Part shown: positions 34,371-45,400 of the stretch, piece after piece
Position numbering within the stretch: the first letter of the stretch is position 1
Layout of the letters: each line of letters starts with the position of its first letter
Origin: Fallopia convolvulus
Taxonomy: Eukaryota; Streptophyta; Magnoliopsida; Caryophyllales; Polygonaceae
Assembly: GCA_964016875.1 (NCBI GenBank)
Contig: OZ024727.1
Span: forward strand, 4,426,893-4,490,892
Direction of reading: 5' to 3'
DNA: 64,000 bases
The notes under the pieces: generated by a model
Seen by the model: only the letters and a program-made list of their open reading frames with translations
Databases searched by the model: none
What the model was told of the DNA's origin: nothing
Program-made: the position numbers and the translations under genes

Positions 34371-35191
34371 TTAAAAGTAATATTTATTTTCTAATTAAGT
34401 TTATTATATTTTTATAAAAATTTTAAGTAAAAATTAATTAATAATTATTTCAGGGTAAAGTTTGTAGTAAACGAGATTTAAGGGTGAAAAGTGAAATTTT
34501 ACTAAAATTTTGGCCGACTTTGCATGTTGCCGACTCCATTTGAATATATATATGTTTCTATGTTCATTCTTTCGTAGGATTGAACAAAACAAATACAGAG
34601 ATTAGGAAAAAAAAGAGAGGAGAATGAAGAGAAAGAAAAGGGTAATTTTTGTTGTTTTTGTTGGATTTAGTACAAGATTTCTTCAATCGGGTTTTAATCT
34701 CGAAGTACAAGCGTAATTTGGTAAGTTTTAGTTAGTTAATAGTTTATTTGGATTTTCCTAATTTTTCCAGATCTAGATCTACAGTTGCTTTTGATTCAGA
34801 AAATCGTCGATTTATAGTTCTCAGATGGTGTTTTCGATATTGGATTTATATTCGGTAAAAGATTTCAGAGTATTTTTAGGGTTTTGCTTTGTAATGATAT
34901 TAGGGGGACCTTTGATCAAGTTTTTCAGAAAGGTTTGAACTAGAAAAATGTTCTTCTATATATATAGTTTATTGTTGTCAAGTTTTAAAGGATTTGGAAT
35001 TATGCACAAGAAGTTATAATGCATTCTGGCATTTCATTGCATTTGGGGTTAGAGTTTGTAAGAGTAAATAGCCTAATTTGCATTGGGTTACATATAGGAG
35101 CCCAAGTAATAGACCGTGGTAAGAGTCAAGGGGGAGAGATATTGTATCTATCCTAAACAGGTGAGCATAGACCGGAGATTCAACTATATGT

Positions 35192-35272
35192 GTTATATGA
35201 ACTATATGGATATATATGCTATATGAACTATATGGATATATGTGCTATATGAACTATATGGATATATGTGTT
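35192..35272. repeat. 27-bp tandem repeat, three units
   Basis: Unit CTATATGAACTATATGGATA followed by TATGTGC, inside the Tekay-like LTR. Confidence 0.85.
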
Positions 35273-35439
35273 ATATGTGATAGCTCTGAAATTTTCAGAG
35301 TTGTTTGCACAGAAAGTATGTTAGCAGATGACATATGATATATGAACACAAAATGCACTTGATTGCATAGCATTTTGCAATGAGATTTAAAAGGACATGT
35401 GACTGTCTTGCCTTGAATTTGTATACAGGACATACGAGT

Positions 35440-35511
35440 CATACAGGATCTTCGGATCATACAGGATCTTCGGATCATACAGGATCTACGGATCATACAG
35501 GACCTACGGGT
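35440..35511. repeat. 18-bp tandem repeat, four units
   Basis: Unit CATACAGGATCTTCGGAT with small changes, inside the Tekay-like LTR. Confidence 0.9.
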
Positions 35512-36335
35512 CATAATGAGGAAATCTTCGGATTTCTTTCTTAAAGGGACTATAAGAGTCCATATACAGAAAACCTGGGGCAGATTCTGGCTTGAACAGT
35601 TCACAGAATAATGAATCGGATACATGAGCATTTGCATTTGCATAGTAAATTCATATATGACATATATAATATGTATGAATATGTATATTGACCAATTGCT
35701 TGGCATTGTGTGAAATAATTGATGATGGTTTATATTCACTGAGTATGCGACTCACGTAAATCGTAAAATAATTTTTTTCAGGCTCAGCTAGAACTTACTG
35801 GAGTGTGTCTCTTTTAGAGGTCACATTCATACAGGTCGGCCGGCTGAAGCTTAATGCAACCTTCTCCTCCTCATTTTGCATCTTAGACATATGTGTTGTA
35901 ATAGAAGTCAGAGGGACAGATGTTTTAGTATGAGAAGTAGCAACATAAATGTGTGTGCAACCTTTTATGGTTGTTAATGTTTGCTATGTGCTTACGTGAA
36001 TAATTGCTTATATGTGCATTATCTCTTTATATAAGAGATAAGTTTTATGAAGTATACGTCATATGGTATAGGGGTGTCACAAAAAGCCTGGACTTCGACT
36101 TCTTATCTTCATACTCTTCTGTCCTCCACCATATTACTCCAATTCAGCTCCAAAATCACTCTTTCCTGCTCAAAAACCTACAAAAAGACACAAAACGGAG
36201 TAGCTTCCATACTTTTCACAAAATATGCAAACTCATCGAAAAACACACAAAACTAACTCTAAAACTACTAAAACTAAACCAAACAAACTAAGAAAACACA
36301 CTAAAAACTAGACCAAAAACATGAATATTAGTTCA

Positions 36336-38403
36336 CAAGAATGCTTGGCAATCAACAAGAAGAGCAACAAAATCATTCTCAAGGGAAAAAGATCAAGCAA
36401 TGTCCACATTGTAGACACCAACTTTTTGCCTCTAAGAAAATTGTGCCTTGCCAGTTCCACTAATGACACAACATAGGAGGTTTAGGCATGAAGGAGTAAA
36501 TCTGATTTTGAAGTTGTACCTACAAGACTTGGTAACGGGTCTTCCTGATGTGAACCCCGTTGAGGATTCACGAGTAGGATCTTGACGTGGACACGTAGTG
36601 GGTCTTCTCACGAACGAACGGATAGATTTTGAGGTTGAAGCCTAGACTTTGAGATGAGAAATGAAGTGAAAGGATTGAGAAGGGGGCCTAGTTTGAGGTA
36701 GGCCAGGAGAATATGGGATTGGGAAAAAGAATTGGGGTTGACTCCTTAGTAATAACTTCTGGAGTAAACTCGACAGCAATTCGGTATATTATTCAAAGCG
36801 TAAACAATACGATGAGAGGAGGATCCTATTTATAGAGGAGCTCCTAGAAACCCTAAAGGAGGCGTGGGGGCTAACTAGGGTTACACATGTAAGTGGCCCA
36901 ACGTTAGGCCCAATCCCATAAATACTTAATAATAATAGCAAAGACTTAATAAGTAAGGTTCGGAAAGGAAATAATACTAAATATGGTAAAACGGATAGTG
37001 GTCACGGTGGTCATGTTGCGAGTGTCGCGACAAGGTCGTGACAAGGCTGGCACGACGCGACAAGGACGTCGGCGCGCACGCACAAGGGCTATCGCGACAC
37101 GCTAGGCGTGGCACGACAAGACCAAGGCGCGGGCATGGCAGGAGGTACCGAGACTTAGGACTCGGATACCGATGGAGGCAGGCTCGGTACTGGGGTGCCG
37201 ACGTCGGTACCGAGTAGTGGTGGCTCGGTACCGAGTGCTGGTGCGTCGATACGAGAGGCGCGACGCAAGAACCTCATGTGTCGATGCCGGGTTGCCCCGG
37301 TGTTGGCACGACTCGAGTGTTTAGGGCCGTGTTGCCGATGGTGAGGCGGACCACGGGTCTTGGCACGAGTCCTACGGAGACGCGGATTAGCCCAAGGGGG
37401 TCGCCACGGTCTCGGGACCCTAGGGCTAGGGCAGGTACACATCACTTCCCAAAATCAATCTTGACAATGCCAAGATATGTGAAGCATGCATCAAAAGAAA
37501 ACAAAAAAAGGAGTTCCTTCATCCCATCGACAGCATTGTCACTCCAATCAACAAAGGAGTACAGAATCATTCCTCTCTCCACAACTTTTGTGCCTTCAAT
37601 GCCTTTATCTCCCGAGTGGAACCAAAGAACATCAAAGAAGTATTGAAGGACCCAGACTGGATTCAGGCCATGCAAGAAGAGTTACACCAATTTGAAAGGA
37701 AAAAAGTGTGGAGACTTGTTCCTCGTCCTAGGAACAAAAATGTTATAGGAATTTAGTGGGTCTTCAAGAACAAGCTTGGCAACACTAGAGCAGTGTCTAG
37801 GAACAAGGAAATATTGGTAGCTCAGGGTACAACTAAGAAGAAGGAATAAACTATGATGAAACCTTCGCTCCATTGGCTAGGATCGAAGCAATACGCCTCT
37901 TAATTTCCTTCGCATCTTACAAAGGATTCAAACTCTATCAAATGGATGTGAAGACGGTGTTCCTTAATGGCCATCTCAAAGAAGAAGTCTATGTGGCTCA
38001 ACCTCCATGTTTCGAGGATAGGAACTACCCCGACCATGTCTCTTTTCTCGAAAGGGCACTCTATGACCTCAAGCAAGTTCCCAGAGTGTGGTATGACATG
38101 TTTGCTCAGTTCATATTGTCTAATGAATACCTTCATTGTTCCATTGACAAGACTCTTTTTCTTAAGAAAGAATCTAAAGACATTTTAATTGTTTCAGTCT
38201 GCGTAGATAATATTGTTTTTGATGTTACTAACTCTTCACTTGTTGATAAGTTCAAGAATTTGAAGAGCGGTGAGTTTGAAATGAGCTTAATAGGGGAACT
38301 GATGTTCTTCTTGGGACTCCAAATTTCCAAAACCAAGGAGGGAACAAGGCTCTACCATCAAAAGTACATTAGAGAAATACTTTCCAAGTATGGGTTAGTT
38401 TGA
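36336..38403 (+). pseudogene. copia pre-integrase and RT, second part
   Basis: 36336..36540 and 37450..37560 together form the copia pre-integrase block (LQDLVTGLP before the solo LTR, ICEACIKRKQKKEFLHP after it). The integrase core is missing: the frame passes straight to RT with VLKDPDWIQAMQEELHQFER. RT follows to 38403 with MDVKTVFLNGHLKEEVYV, ERALYDLKQVPRVWYD and CVDNIVFDV, where the catalytic YVDD is changed, then FFLGLQI. Stops occur at 37756 and 37846. RNase H is absent. The element is an internally deleted, dead copia. Confidence 0.85.
36546..37444 (-). repeat. Solo LTR related to the 10-17 kb gypsy
   Basis: 899 bp, ends TGATGTG...CACATCA, target duplication CTTCC (36541-36545 and 37445-37449). 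It shares order and words with 10124..10986 (GTGTCGCGACAAGG, GGCACGACTCGAGT, AGGCCC/CATAAAT) but is clearly diverged: a related subfamily. It contains several GGTACCGAG palindromic words. Confidence 0.85.
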
Positions 38404-39474
38404 AGAAGGTACCAAGTGAGATGTGGAGAATCAATATGTTTACAAACCTGTACAAAAAGTCAAAACTAGTCAATAAGTTCACAAAGTGATAAAAGTAAAT
38501 TCGTGAATTATAAGGAGATAGACTTCTTGAGGTAAATCAAAGGATTATATCACAAATTTACCCAATTAGAGGGAGATCAATATTGTTGATCGGGCACTTC
38601 CCTAAGAACCTCCAAGCTTCAATTCTCAAAGGATAGAACCCTAAATCTCTTCTCAACATGACGAGGATCTCGTGGACAAGTTCCTACACCTTGGAGTAGT
38701 GATGATTGTTGAATTTGTAGACGGGGGAGCTTGAATTTGGCGTTAATTAGGAATAAATCGATCACGATGCTACAAGTGAACTTGAAATTGGGGGAGCTCG
38801 GGAGGTTAGAGGCAATGGTGGTGGCCAGATTGAAGAGAACCACCTTCAAATTGAACATGAAACATGCAATTTCATAGGAGGAGAGTGTCGATTTAAGCTT
38901 GCCGGCGAAATAAATAGCAAATTTGAATCTCAATAGTCCGTTGGCGACGCAGAGACGGGATAATACCAACTCGTCGTGAGATCCAACGACAGTGGATGTG
39001 AAGGGGACGAGGGGGCTATTGTAGTGGTTGTTGTGGTAGAGGTAGATGAAGTCAGGATATGTGGCCAGAGAGAGAGAGAGAGAGAGAGAGAGCCATTTGG
39101 AGCATACACGCCGGAGATGGTAGAGTGATTTTGGTGGACAACAGAAGAAGAGTGGTGTGGAGTTTAGGTTGAGGCGGCGAGATCCAGGGGTCTAGGGTTT
39201 TGTTGGTGAGCAAAGGGAATGGAGGAGAAAGGTTGCTTAAATATTAAATATGAAATAAATAAAATTTCCTCTTTAATTTTTACAAGAAAATTTAATTTAC
39301 GCGACTCTCCTTTTCATTTTTACGACAAAAGTTTCATTTCTTCGCCCTTTTTAGTCTTTCTTGTATTTATAGCAACAAAGACAATAACTCATTGCGAAAA
39401 GTTAAAATTTAGCTATCATTTTAAGAATATAAACTTTACTTTTAATTACATTAGGCAACAAAATTTTATTTTTT
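38404..39474 (-). other. Unassigned region with one open frame
   Basis: A minus-strand frame open from about 39061 to 38619 contains FAIYFAGKLKSTLSSYEIAC and FTSTVVGSHDELVLSRLC; I do not recognise a family. It starts at an (AG)n run (39067-39093) and could be a captured gene piece inside the CACTA element that ends at 39901. The first 150 bases are decayed copia 3' sequence. Confidence 0.3.
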
Positions 39475-39901
39475 TTATCGGCCAAAGTGTTTGGTGACAA
39501 TCTAAATTTTGTAGCCCCAAAGTACTATATAGGTCGATAAAATATAATTTTGTTTCCCTAGATGTTTACCTAAAAAAATCTTTAAAAACGAGAAAAAGAT
39601 AAGGCGACAAAACTAGCATTTTGTTGCCCAAAACGAATTTGAATTTACAAAATTTAATTAATTTATATAAAATTTCCTTCATTGGGCGACAAAAATCTGA
39701 TTTTGTCGCGCTAGATTTTATTACGGGCAAAAAAATTGTTTAAGTCGCAGAATGGTTTGTTTTAGGCGACAAAAAATTATTTCTGTCGCCGAAAGTTCAT
39801 ACCAGGCGACAAACGTTTGTTTTGTCACTAAAAACAACCTTTGGGCGACGAAAAAAGCCCTTGTTTCAGTTTTTTTCCCCAAGACGTGTTTTCTTGTAGT
39901 G
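39475..39901. mobile_element. CACTA element end with GGCGACAAA subterminal repeats
   Basis: Ends GTGTTTTCTTGTAGTG, the complement of the common CACTACAAGAAAA terminus. The preceding 400 bases hold about eight GGCGACAAA or TTTGTCGCC words in both orientations. The opposite terminus was not found. It abuts hAT coding sequence, so it was probably inserted into the hAT element. Confidence 0.7.
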
Positions 39902-42765
39902 TGCTGATGATCAATTTCACATGCAAAAGCGAGTTTTCGCTTTTCGGGAATTTGATGGGCGGCATACCGCTACAAATATTTGTAACATTATATGTACTAT
40001 TTTAGAAGACTATAGACTACTTCATAGAGTTTTCACAATTTCATGTGATAATGCATCTAACAACACCGCTTCTATTAGTGATTTGATTCAAGTTTGTCAA
40101 TCGGTTTTTTGGAAACAAATATTTTCGTGTATGATATGCTTGCCATATTTTTAAACTTATGTATTTAAGATGGTTTGAGAGTTTTAAGCTTATGTATTGA
40201 ACCTATTAAATATATTGTTAACTATATTTGGCTAAAAAATAAGACCACAATGGAATGGAAGAAGTTTTGTAATGAAAATAGTGTTGTAATAGTACGTTTT
40301 TCAAAAGATGTCGGTCACCATTGGAACTCCACTTATAAATTACTTCATCAATATTTACATTACAAAGAACTTTTGGCTTCCTTTTCCGCTCAACCTGTTC
40401 CAGATTCGCAAGCAATTGAACCCTTTTGGGACCAATGCTACGATATCATGGAAATTTTAAAAGTTTCAATGATGCAACTTATATTTTTAGTCAATGTTGA
40501 AGGGTTTCTTGAACAAATAAATTTATATTCAAGACCCCGATGAGTATAGCGGAGTCAGGTTCGTCCACGGGAATGAGATTAGGGCCAAAGATTAGTTGAT
40601 AAACTATGAAAAGCAAATAAACACGAAGGGGCACAAACACACAAGAACACAAACGAAGGAACTACGCTCGAGCACGACCTTGGTGGGGGCGAGATCAAGT
40701 CAAATTAACGAGTTTTAATCAATATAAGAAGGCAATCCTAGGGCTAGGGCTACCACAACATCAATCACACATGCTTTCAACAGGAATTCACAACTATCAT
40801 GCAATCTAGATCATAGAAAAGTCAACTGTCGCAAACAATTCAAGTTATTCAATCAACTGTCGCAAATTAAACAACTCTCTATCTATCCTTCAACCTAGGA
40901 ATATCAACTGTCGCAAATAATCCTATTAGAACTAGTCAAAGCAATCAACTTTACACTTTCGCTTTTAGGTTAATTGCAAGACATGCCTCAACTTTCGCAA
41001 AGGATTTAAGCACAAGATAGATAGATATGATCTTCAAGCATTCAAGTCATGAATTCAAGTTTAGACATGCATGATTGTGTTGGGTTTTCACCCAACCCTA
41101 GAATCTAAGAAAACTACTCACACATAGAAAAGAAAGAAGAAGACATGATCATAGAAACAAACCGAAAATTCAAATAAAAACAAAGATGTCTTACAAATTT
41201 CTCCAACTTGTCCTCCAAATCTTCCTCTTAATCTCCCCCAAAGAACGAATTATAAAAACTAGAGAGAGCACCCCTTTTTATAGAGGAAAAGGAGCCCTAA
41301 TTAAACTAGGAAACAAGATAAAACTACTTCCTAAGATAAAAGATAGAATATATCACAAAAGATCTCGGAATAAGGGAGAGTCGGCGTCATGCACGACCCA
41401 AAGTGGGTCGTGCACGACCCCCCTAGGGTCGGTCCTGAGGCTTGGTAATCTCCATGGGTCTAGAACGACCCCAATAGGGTCGTGCACGACCCTCATAGGG
41501 TCGTGCCTGAGAGCTTGAATCTTTGTTGGGTCGTGCTTGAGTAAAACTTGCGTAGAAGATTCGTTACAACTCCGTTTGACTCGATTCTTTTTCCTATGTT
41601 CTTGTAACGAATTTCTCTATCTCTTTCCAAGCTCAAACTTGATCTTCAATAACTTTACTTGAGCGCTTAATCTTCATCTTCTCTTGCAATTCATTCCTCT
41701 TTGGCCTTCTTCCTTAGCTCCTCACTTATGGCTCCCTCCTAGCTTGTCCACCTCCTCTTGCAATGCTCCAAATTCTTCTTTCAAGCTCCAAAACTCCTAC
41801 AAAAAGACATAAAAGATGCGTAGTTTCCGAATCTGAAAGAAATAAGAAAACTAAAGCAAAAAGACTAAAAAACACAAGACTCTAGCACAAAAACCAACTA
41901 AATCTAATCTATCTAGACACTAAAAACCTACCTAAAAAGCGGATATCAGTCAAACTTATACACCACGTGCTCATATGTTTGATTTTGAAGCTTTGAATGT
42001 GGTGGACGCCTTTTAAGGAAGGGCTTTCACGACCTGAGCTTGTTGAAGCCATTTTACTAATGAAGAGGAAGTGGTTGAACTATTACAGAAACTATTCCCG
42101 ATATTTATCTTATGGCTTGTGTTTTTTTATCTTAGATATAAAATACAAGGTTTGCAAGATAATTTTAATGCATAGTATGACTTATTGAATTTAGAAGAGA
42201 ATGATCAAAATTGTAATGTTGTTGTCATTCTAGAACATGATAGATTCATGTTGATGGTTTGTATAAGGTTTATAGCACGGGTGGTGAGGTGCCTTCTACG
42301 CCTCAATTACCCCCATCATCCTCCTCAACTTGTCGTTCATTTCTAGGACCGAGTTCTGGTTTATTGCAAAATCCTACAAAAAGAACGAAATTAACAAGCT
42401 CACATACAGAGTTAGATGCTTATCTAACCACTACCTTTGAGTTTGTAGAAGAATTTGATATTTTAGATTGGTGGAAGCAACATAAGAAGATGTGTCCAAC
42501 ACTAGCAAAGATCGTTGCTCAAGTCAAGCAGTTCCCGTCTCAACGGTAGCAGTGGAGCAAAAGTTTAGCTAAGGTGGCCACATCCTAGACGATAGAAGAT
42601 CAAGATTGGCGCCCGATGCAATGGAAGCTCGACTTTGTGTCGACGATTGGAAGAGGGTGGAGCTTAGAGCACAATTGATGAACTATACGGAGTCATCGGA
42701 TGATGTACTTGACGATGTATATACAAGTTGGGCATCTTCCACCGGTCCCGAAGGGTCGTCTTAGG
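39902..42765 (+). pseudogene. hAT transposase, N-terminally lost, split by an LTR
   Basis: Parts 39902..40494 and 41954..42765. The first part gives KRVFAFREFDGRHTATNI and ISCDNASNNTASISDLI, the hAT core strand with its DNAS motif, then VGHHWNSTYKLL and EPFWDQCYDIMEIL. After the solo LTR come FDFEALNVV-like sequence and the C-terminal dimerisation domain ELDAYLTTTFEFVEEFDILD, DWWKQHKKMCPTLAKI and the FPVSTVAVEQKFS-type end in a shifted frame. Known role: cut-and-paste transposition with 8-bp target duplications. Frameshifts, stops and loss of the N-terminal BED finger make it inactive. Confidence 0.85.
40495..41948 (-). repeat. Athila-like solo LTR
   Basis: 1454 bp, target duplication GTCAA (40490-40494 and 41949-41953). 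On the minus strand it starts TGATATCCGC and ends TTCAACA. It is colinear with the LTR at 60263..61584 over most of its length, for example GATCAAGTTTGAGCTTGGAA and AAAAAGAATCGAGTCAAAC. Near 41390-41520 it holds five GGTCGTGCACGACC-like palindromes. Confidence 0.9.
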
Positions 42766-44150
42766 TAAATGGCCAAGTGGGGTTTCGTATCAAAGGTAAG
42801 AGAATTACACGGGCTTTGATTCCTCTATAACCCTGAGAGGATACGTATGTAGGCAACTTAAGTTCAAGCTCTTCTTTTCCCAACACTTCTTTTCCTTAAT
42901 TGTACAATCGAAAATATTGCATCTCAGATCCTCGGGGGAGGGGGCGTCAACTCCGATGGTGGTGGTCGATGATATTGAAAGAGGAGGGTAGTGGGGCAAG
43001 AACTCGACTGATTTCTCCAAAGTAAATTTTTTTCGGTTAAAAGCCTGGGATCGAAACTGAACCCAAACCGGCTCTGTAACAATCGGAATCGGGGGTCAGC
43101 TGGTCCCGATTCCACCCTTCTGTGGAACTGGAACCAAACCCATGACTAAAACTCAGTGTCATGTGTAAATCTCATGGATAAACATACGTTTAAAAAAAAC
43201 TAATCAAAATTAAAATTAAAATTCAATACCCAATTTCGTCATTTTACCACCCTCAATTAAAAAAATAAACTCATACTGCTGAACAAACATTAACTTATTT
43301 TAAAATATCAGTTTTTGAAATCACTTAAAAAATTTATTTAATTAAATTAACTTTAATTATTAATTAGTTTTAAATTCAGCTTCAGTTTGATATCAGCTTA
43401 TATTTACTCAAGAAAACCTAAAACATTTTCCTATGAAGAAAACTTTTACACTCAATTAACCCCCAACTAAAAGCGCGACTTTTTTGACCATATCATTTAT
43501 TAAAAAAATAATCCTTGAGTAAAAAAATGCAATTTTGGAGTACTATTACACGCACCAATGGTAGATAATAGCACATACTATATGATAAATCGCTGTAGTG
43601 ATTAATGCCGTCCCTTCTTTGTTAATTGAGATAATATGAATGTTTAATACGTAGTACTAATTAATTAAGAAATTAAAATGAACTATTCATAGAAACACGA
43701 GACACCCATCTAACAAAATTAAATTTGCATAAATAAGTATGACAAGAAGATATATAATGCAAATGAAGATTGGTTTTAAATCAACAAAACTTCCAAACAA
43801 AGCTTTCCAGAGCGTAATTGCTTTGTCTCTGCCTTATTATTGTTAAAAATGGGGACTAAATTAACCAGCTAGGCTGTACATAATTGGAAGGACCAGTTAT
43901 ATTAAATAAGATGATGATATATAGCATTTAATACGCTATCCTCATTGGTCAACGTCAATGAGTATGATTAATTGTTTTAGTAATCACTTAATTTCCTAAC
44001 ATTTGACAATATTTACAAACAAGTACTCCCCTCAAATTCTCAATAGAGGTCACTTTAGTAAACAATTTTTTATAATGTGCCCTTATAACATAAGCTAGAA
44101 ACCATTTACGTACATTGATGCTTTAATTGTTTTGTATCCTGATACGAGCC
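42766..44150. other. hAT 3' flank and AT-rich intergenic DNA
   Basis: 42766-43140 probably includes the hAT 3' non-coding end (CCGATT/AATCGG words near 43083 and 43109). The rest is AT rich without a gene. Confidence 0.4.
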
Positions 44151-44290
44151 CGGTGTGGATTCGTATCGGATCCTTATTGGTCAAGGGGGTGAGAACGGTC
44201 CGAGGTGGACACGAGTCTCAAGGAACCTTGTTGGTCAAGGTGGCGAGACGGGTCCGAGGTGGACTCAAATCTCAAGAACGTAAAGATAAA
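44151..44290. repeat. About 54-bp degenerate tandem repeat
   Basis: GGTGTGGATTCG..., GGTGGACACGAG... and GGTGGACTCAAA... start successive units, each carrying TTGGTCAAGG and GGTCCGA. Probably part of an LTR, since AAACCCTAA and a TATA-like word follow. Confidence 0.7.
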
Positions 44291-44653
44291 AGAGAGCTAA
44301 GGAAAATTAGGGCAAATAACTTGATTTTTATTGATTGATTAAACATAACCACTTAAAGGAGTATTTATAAGGCGGATTTGCAAGGGTACCCCATGTACAA
44401 AAAAAAGCTTGCAAAAGTACCCCATATTATAGGAAATTGCAAATTTTATTTTTCATTATTTTATTGTTTAATTATTTGAATTTAAATTTGTAATATTTTT
44501 TAGAAATGAATTATTAAATTGAAAGAATTAAAATCAGAAAACGAAAATTGAAAAAATAAATAAATGAAAGTCATGTGAAAAGATGTTTTTAAATGATCTA
44601 TTGGTTATGATCTTAAAGTGTTTACGGAAAATAAGGAGTAAAAAGGGAAAAAA

Positions 44654-45110
44654 GAAAAGTCAAAGATATGACAAAGATACTAGTTGGTTGAGATTCTCGT
44701 AAAAGTCTACTCGGGCTAGATTTTATACTACCATGCTTGCCTATTCTACTGTCATACCTCTCTATGATCCTGTCACGTACATGAGAAGGAAAAGGAAATT
44801 GCAAACGAATTAGATTTGTTACGAAATATTTTGTTTCCTTTAAATGAGAAATATAACGGATATTAGAAAGATAACAATCTTAAAAGATACCAATATTAAT
44901 TAAAACAATAATAACCAATTATTAGAGGATAAAAGAAAAGTCAAAGATATGACAAAGATACTAGTTGGTTGAGATTTCCGTCAAAGTCTACTCGGGCTAG
45001 ATTTTATATTGTCATGCTTGTCTATTCTACTGTCATACATCTATATGATCTTGTCACGTACTTAAAAAGGAAAAGGAAATTGTAAATGGATTAAATTTGG
45101 TACGAAATAT
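44654..45110. repeat. 176-bp direct repeat pair
   Basis: 44654..44829 and 44935..45110 share GAAAAGTCAAAGATATGACA at one end and TACGAAATAT at the other, with scattered changes; 105 bases lie between. Confidence 0.9.
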
Positions 45111-45129
45111 GAGATGATGATGAGAGAAG

Positions 45130-45400
45130 GGGCTGGCGTTGATTGCAACTCGAACCTATGAGTGAATTTCACGAGAGAAGGGGGCTCACGAGACAAGGGG
45201 ATGGCGTTGATTTGTTCTCGATCGCCTCCTACGAATCGTCCAGCAGAAAAGTCGTCGGGCTTTTTTTCCTAGTTCGAGATCGAGAAAGATGACGCTGGCT
45301 CGAGAGAGACGACGTTGGCTCGACGAGAGAGATGAAGTTGGCTCGAGAAAGAAGAATGGTGAGGAGAGAGACTTTGGCTCGAGAAAGAAGAAAATGACGT
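45130..45400. repeat. Degenerate GGCTCGAGA tandem region
   Basis: GTTGGCTCGA or TTTGGCTCGAGAAAGA recurs at intervals of about 30 bases between 45290 and 45395, with GA-rich linkers. Confidence 0.6.

Larger units (their letters stand above)
30934..34486. mobile_element. CACTA-like element with captured gene fragments
   Basis: Begins CACTAGTACAAAAAGG, a CACTA-type terminus, followed by many ACCGGT-centred subterminal repeats. A matching block of the same repeats lies at 34180-34370, so this is the other subterminal region, but its terminal CACTA word is not found; the right boundary is taken as the edge of the next LTR. No transposase is seen. Between the two blocks are exon-like fragments of at least two unrelated genes. 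Confidence 0.65.
34492..36081 (+). repeat. Tekay/Del-like gypsy solo LTR
   Basis: A 1590-bp unit starting TGAAATTTTACTAAAATTTT and ending GGGGTGTCACA, flanked by target duplication AAAAG (34487-34491 and 36082-36086). The CAGGCTCAGCTAG block near 35780 followed by a long 3' part and GGGTGTCACA is typical of chromovirus LTRs. No internal region is left, so it is a solo LTR. The clade is inferred. Confidence 0.78.
29969..36330 (-). repeat. Athila-like solo LTR, split by a 5.1-kb insertion
   Basis: Left part 29969..30933 and right part about 36087..36330. It begins TGTTGACGGG, is flanked by target duplication GTTCA (29964-29968 and 36331-36335), and contains ACAAATAAATTTATA and TCAAGACCCCGCTGAGTATA. 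The same words occur at 40512 and, inverted, at 61510, where they lie at the 3' end of an LTR next to a tRNA-Asp-type primer site. About 400-450 bases of LTR seem to be lost at the inner insertion. Confidence 0.82.

Noticed and set aside
37155..37646. Proline- and arginine-rich frames in the solo LTR
   Set aside because: GC-rich LTR sequence; frames cross the LTR border.
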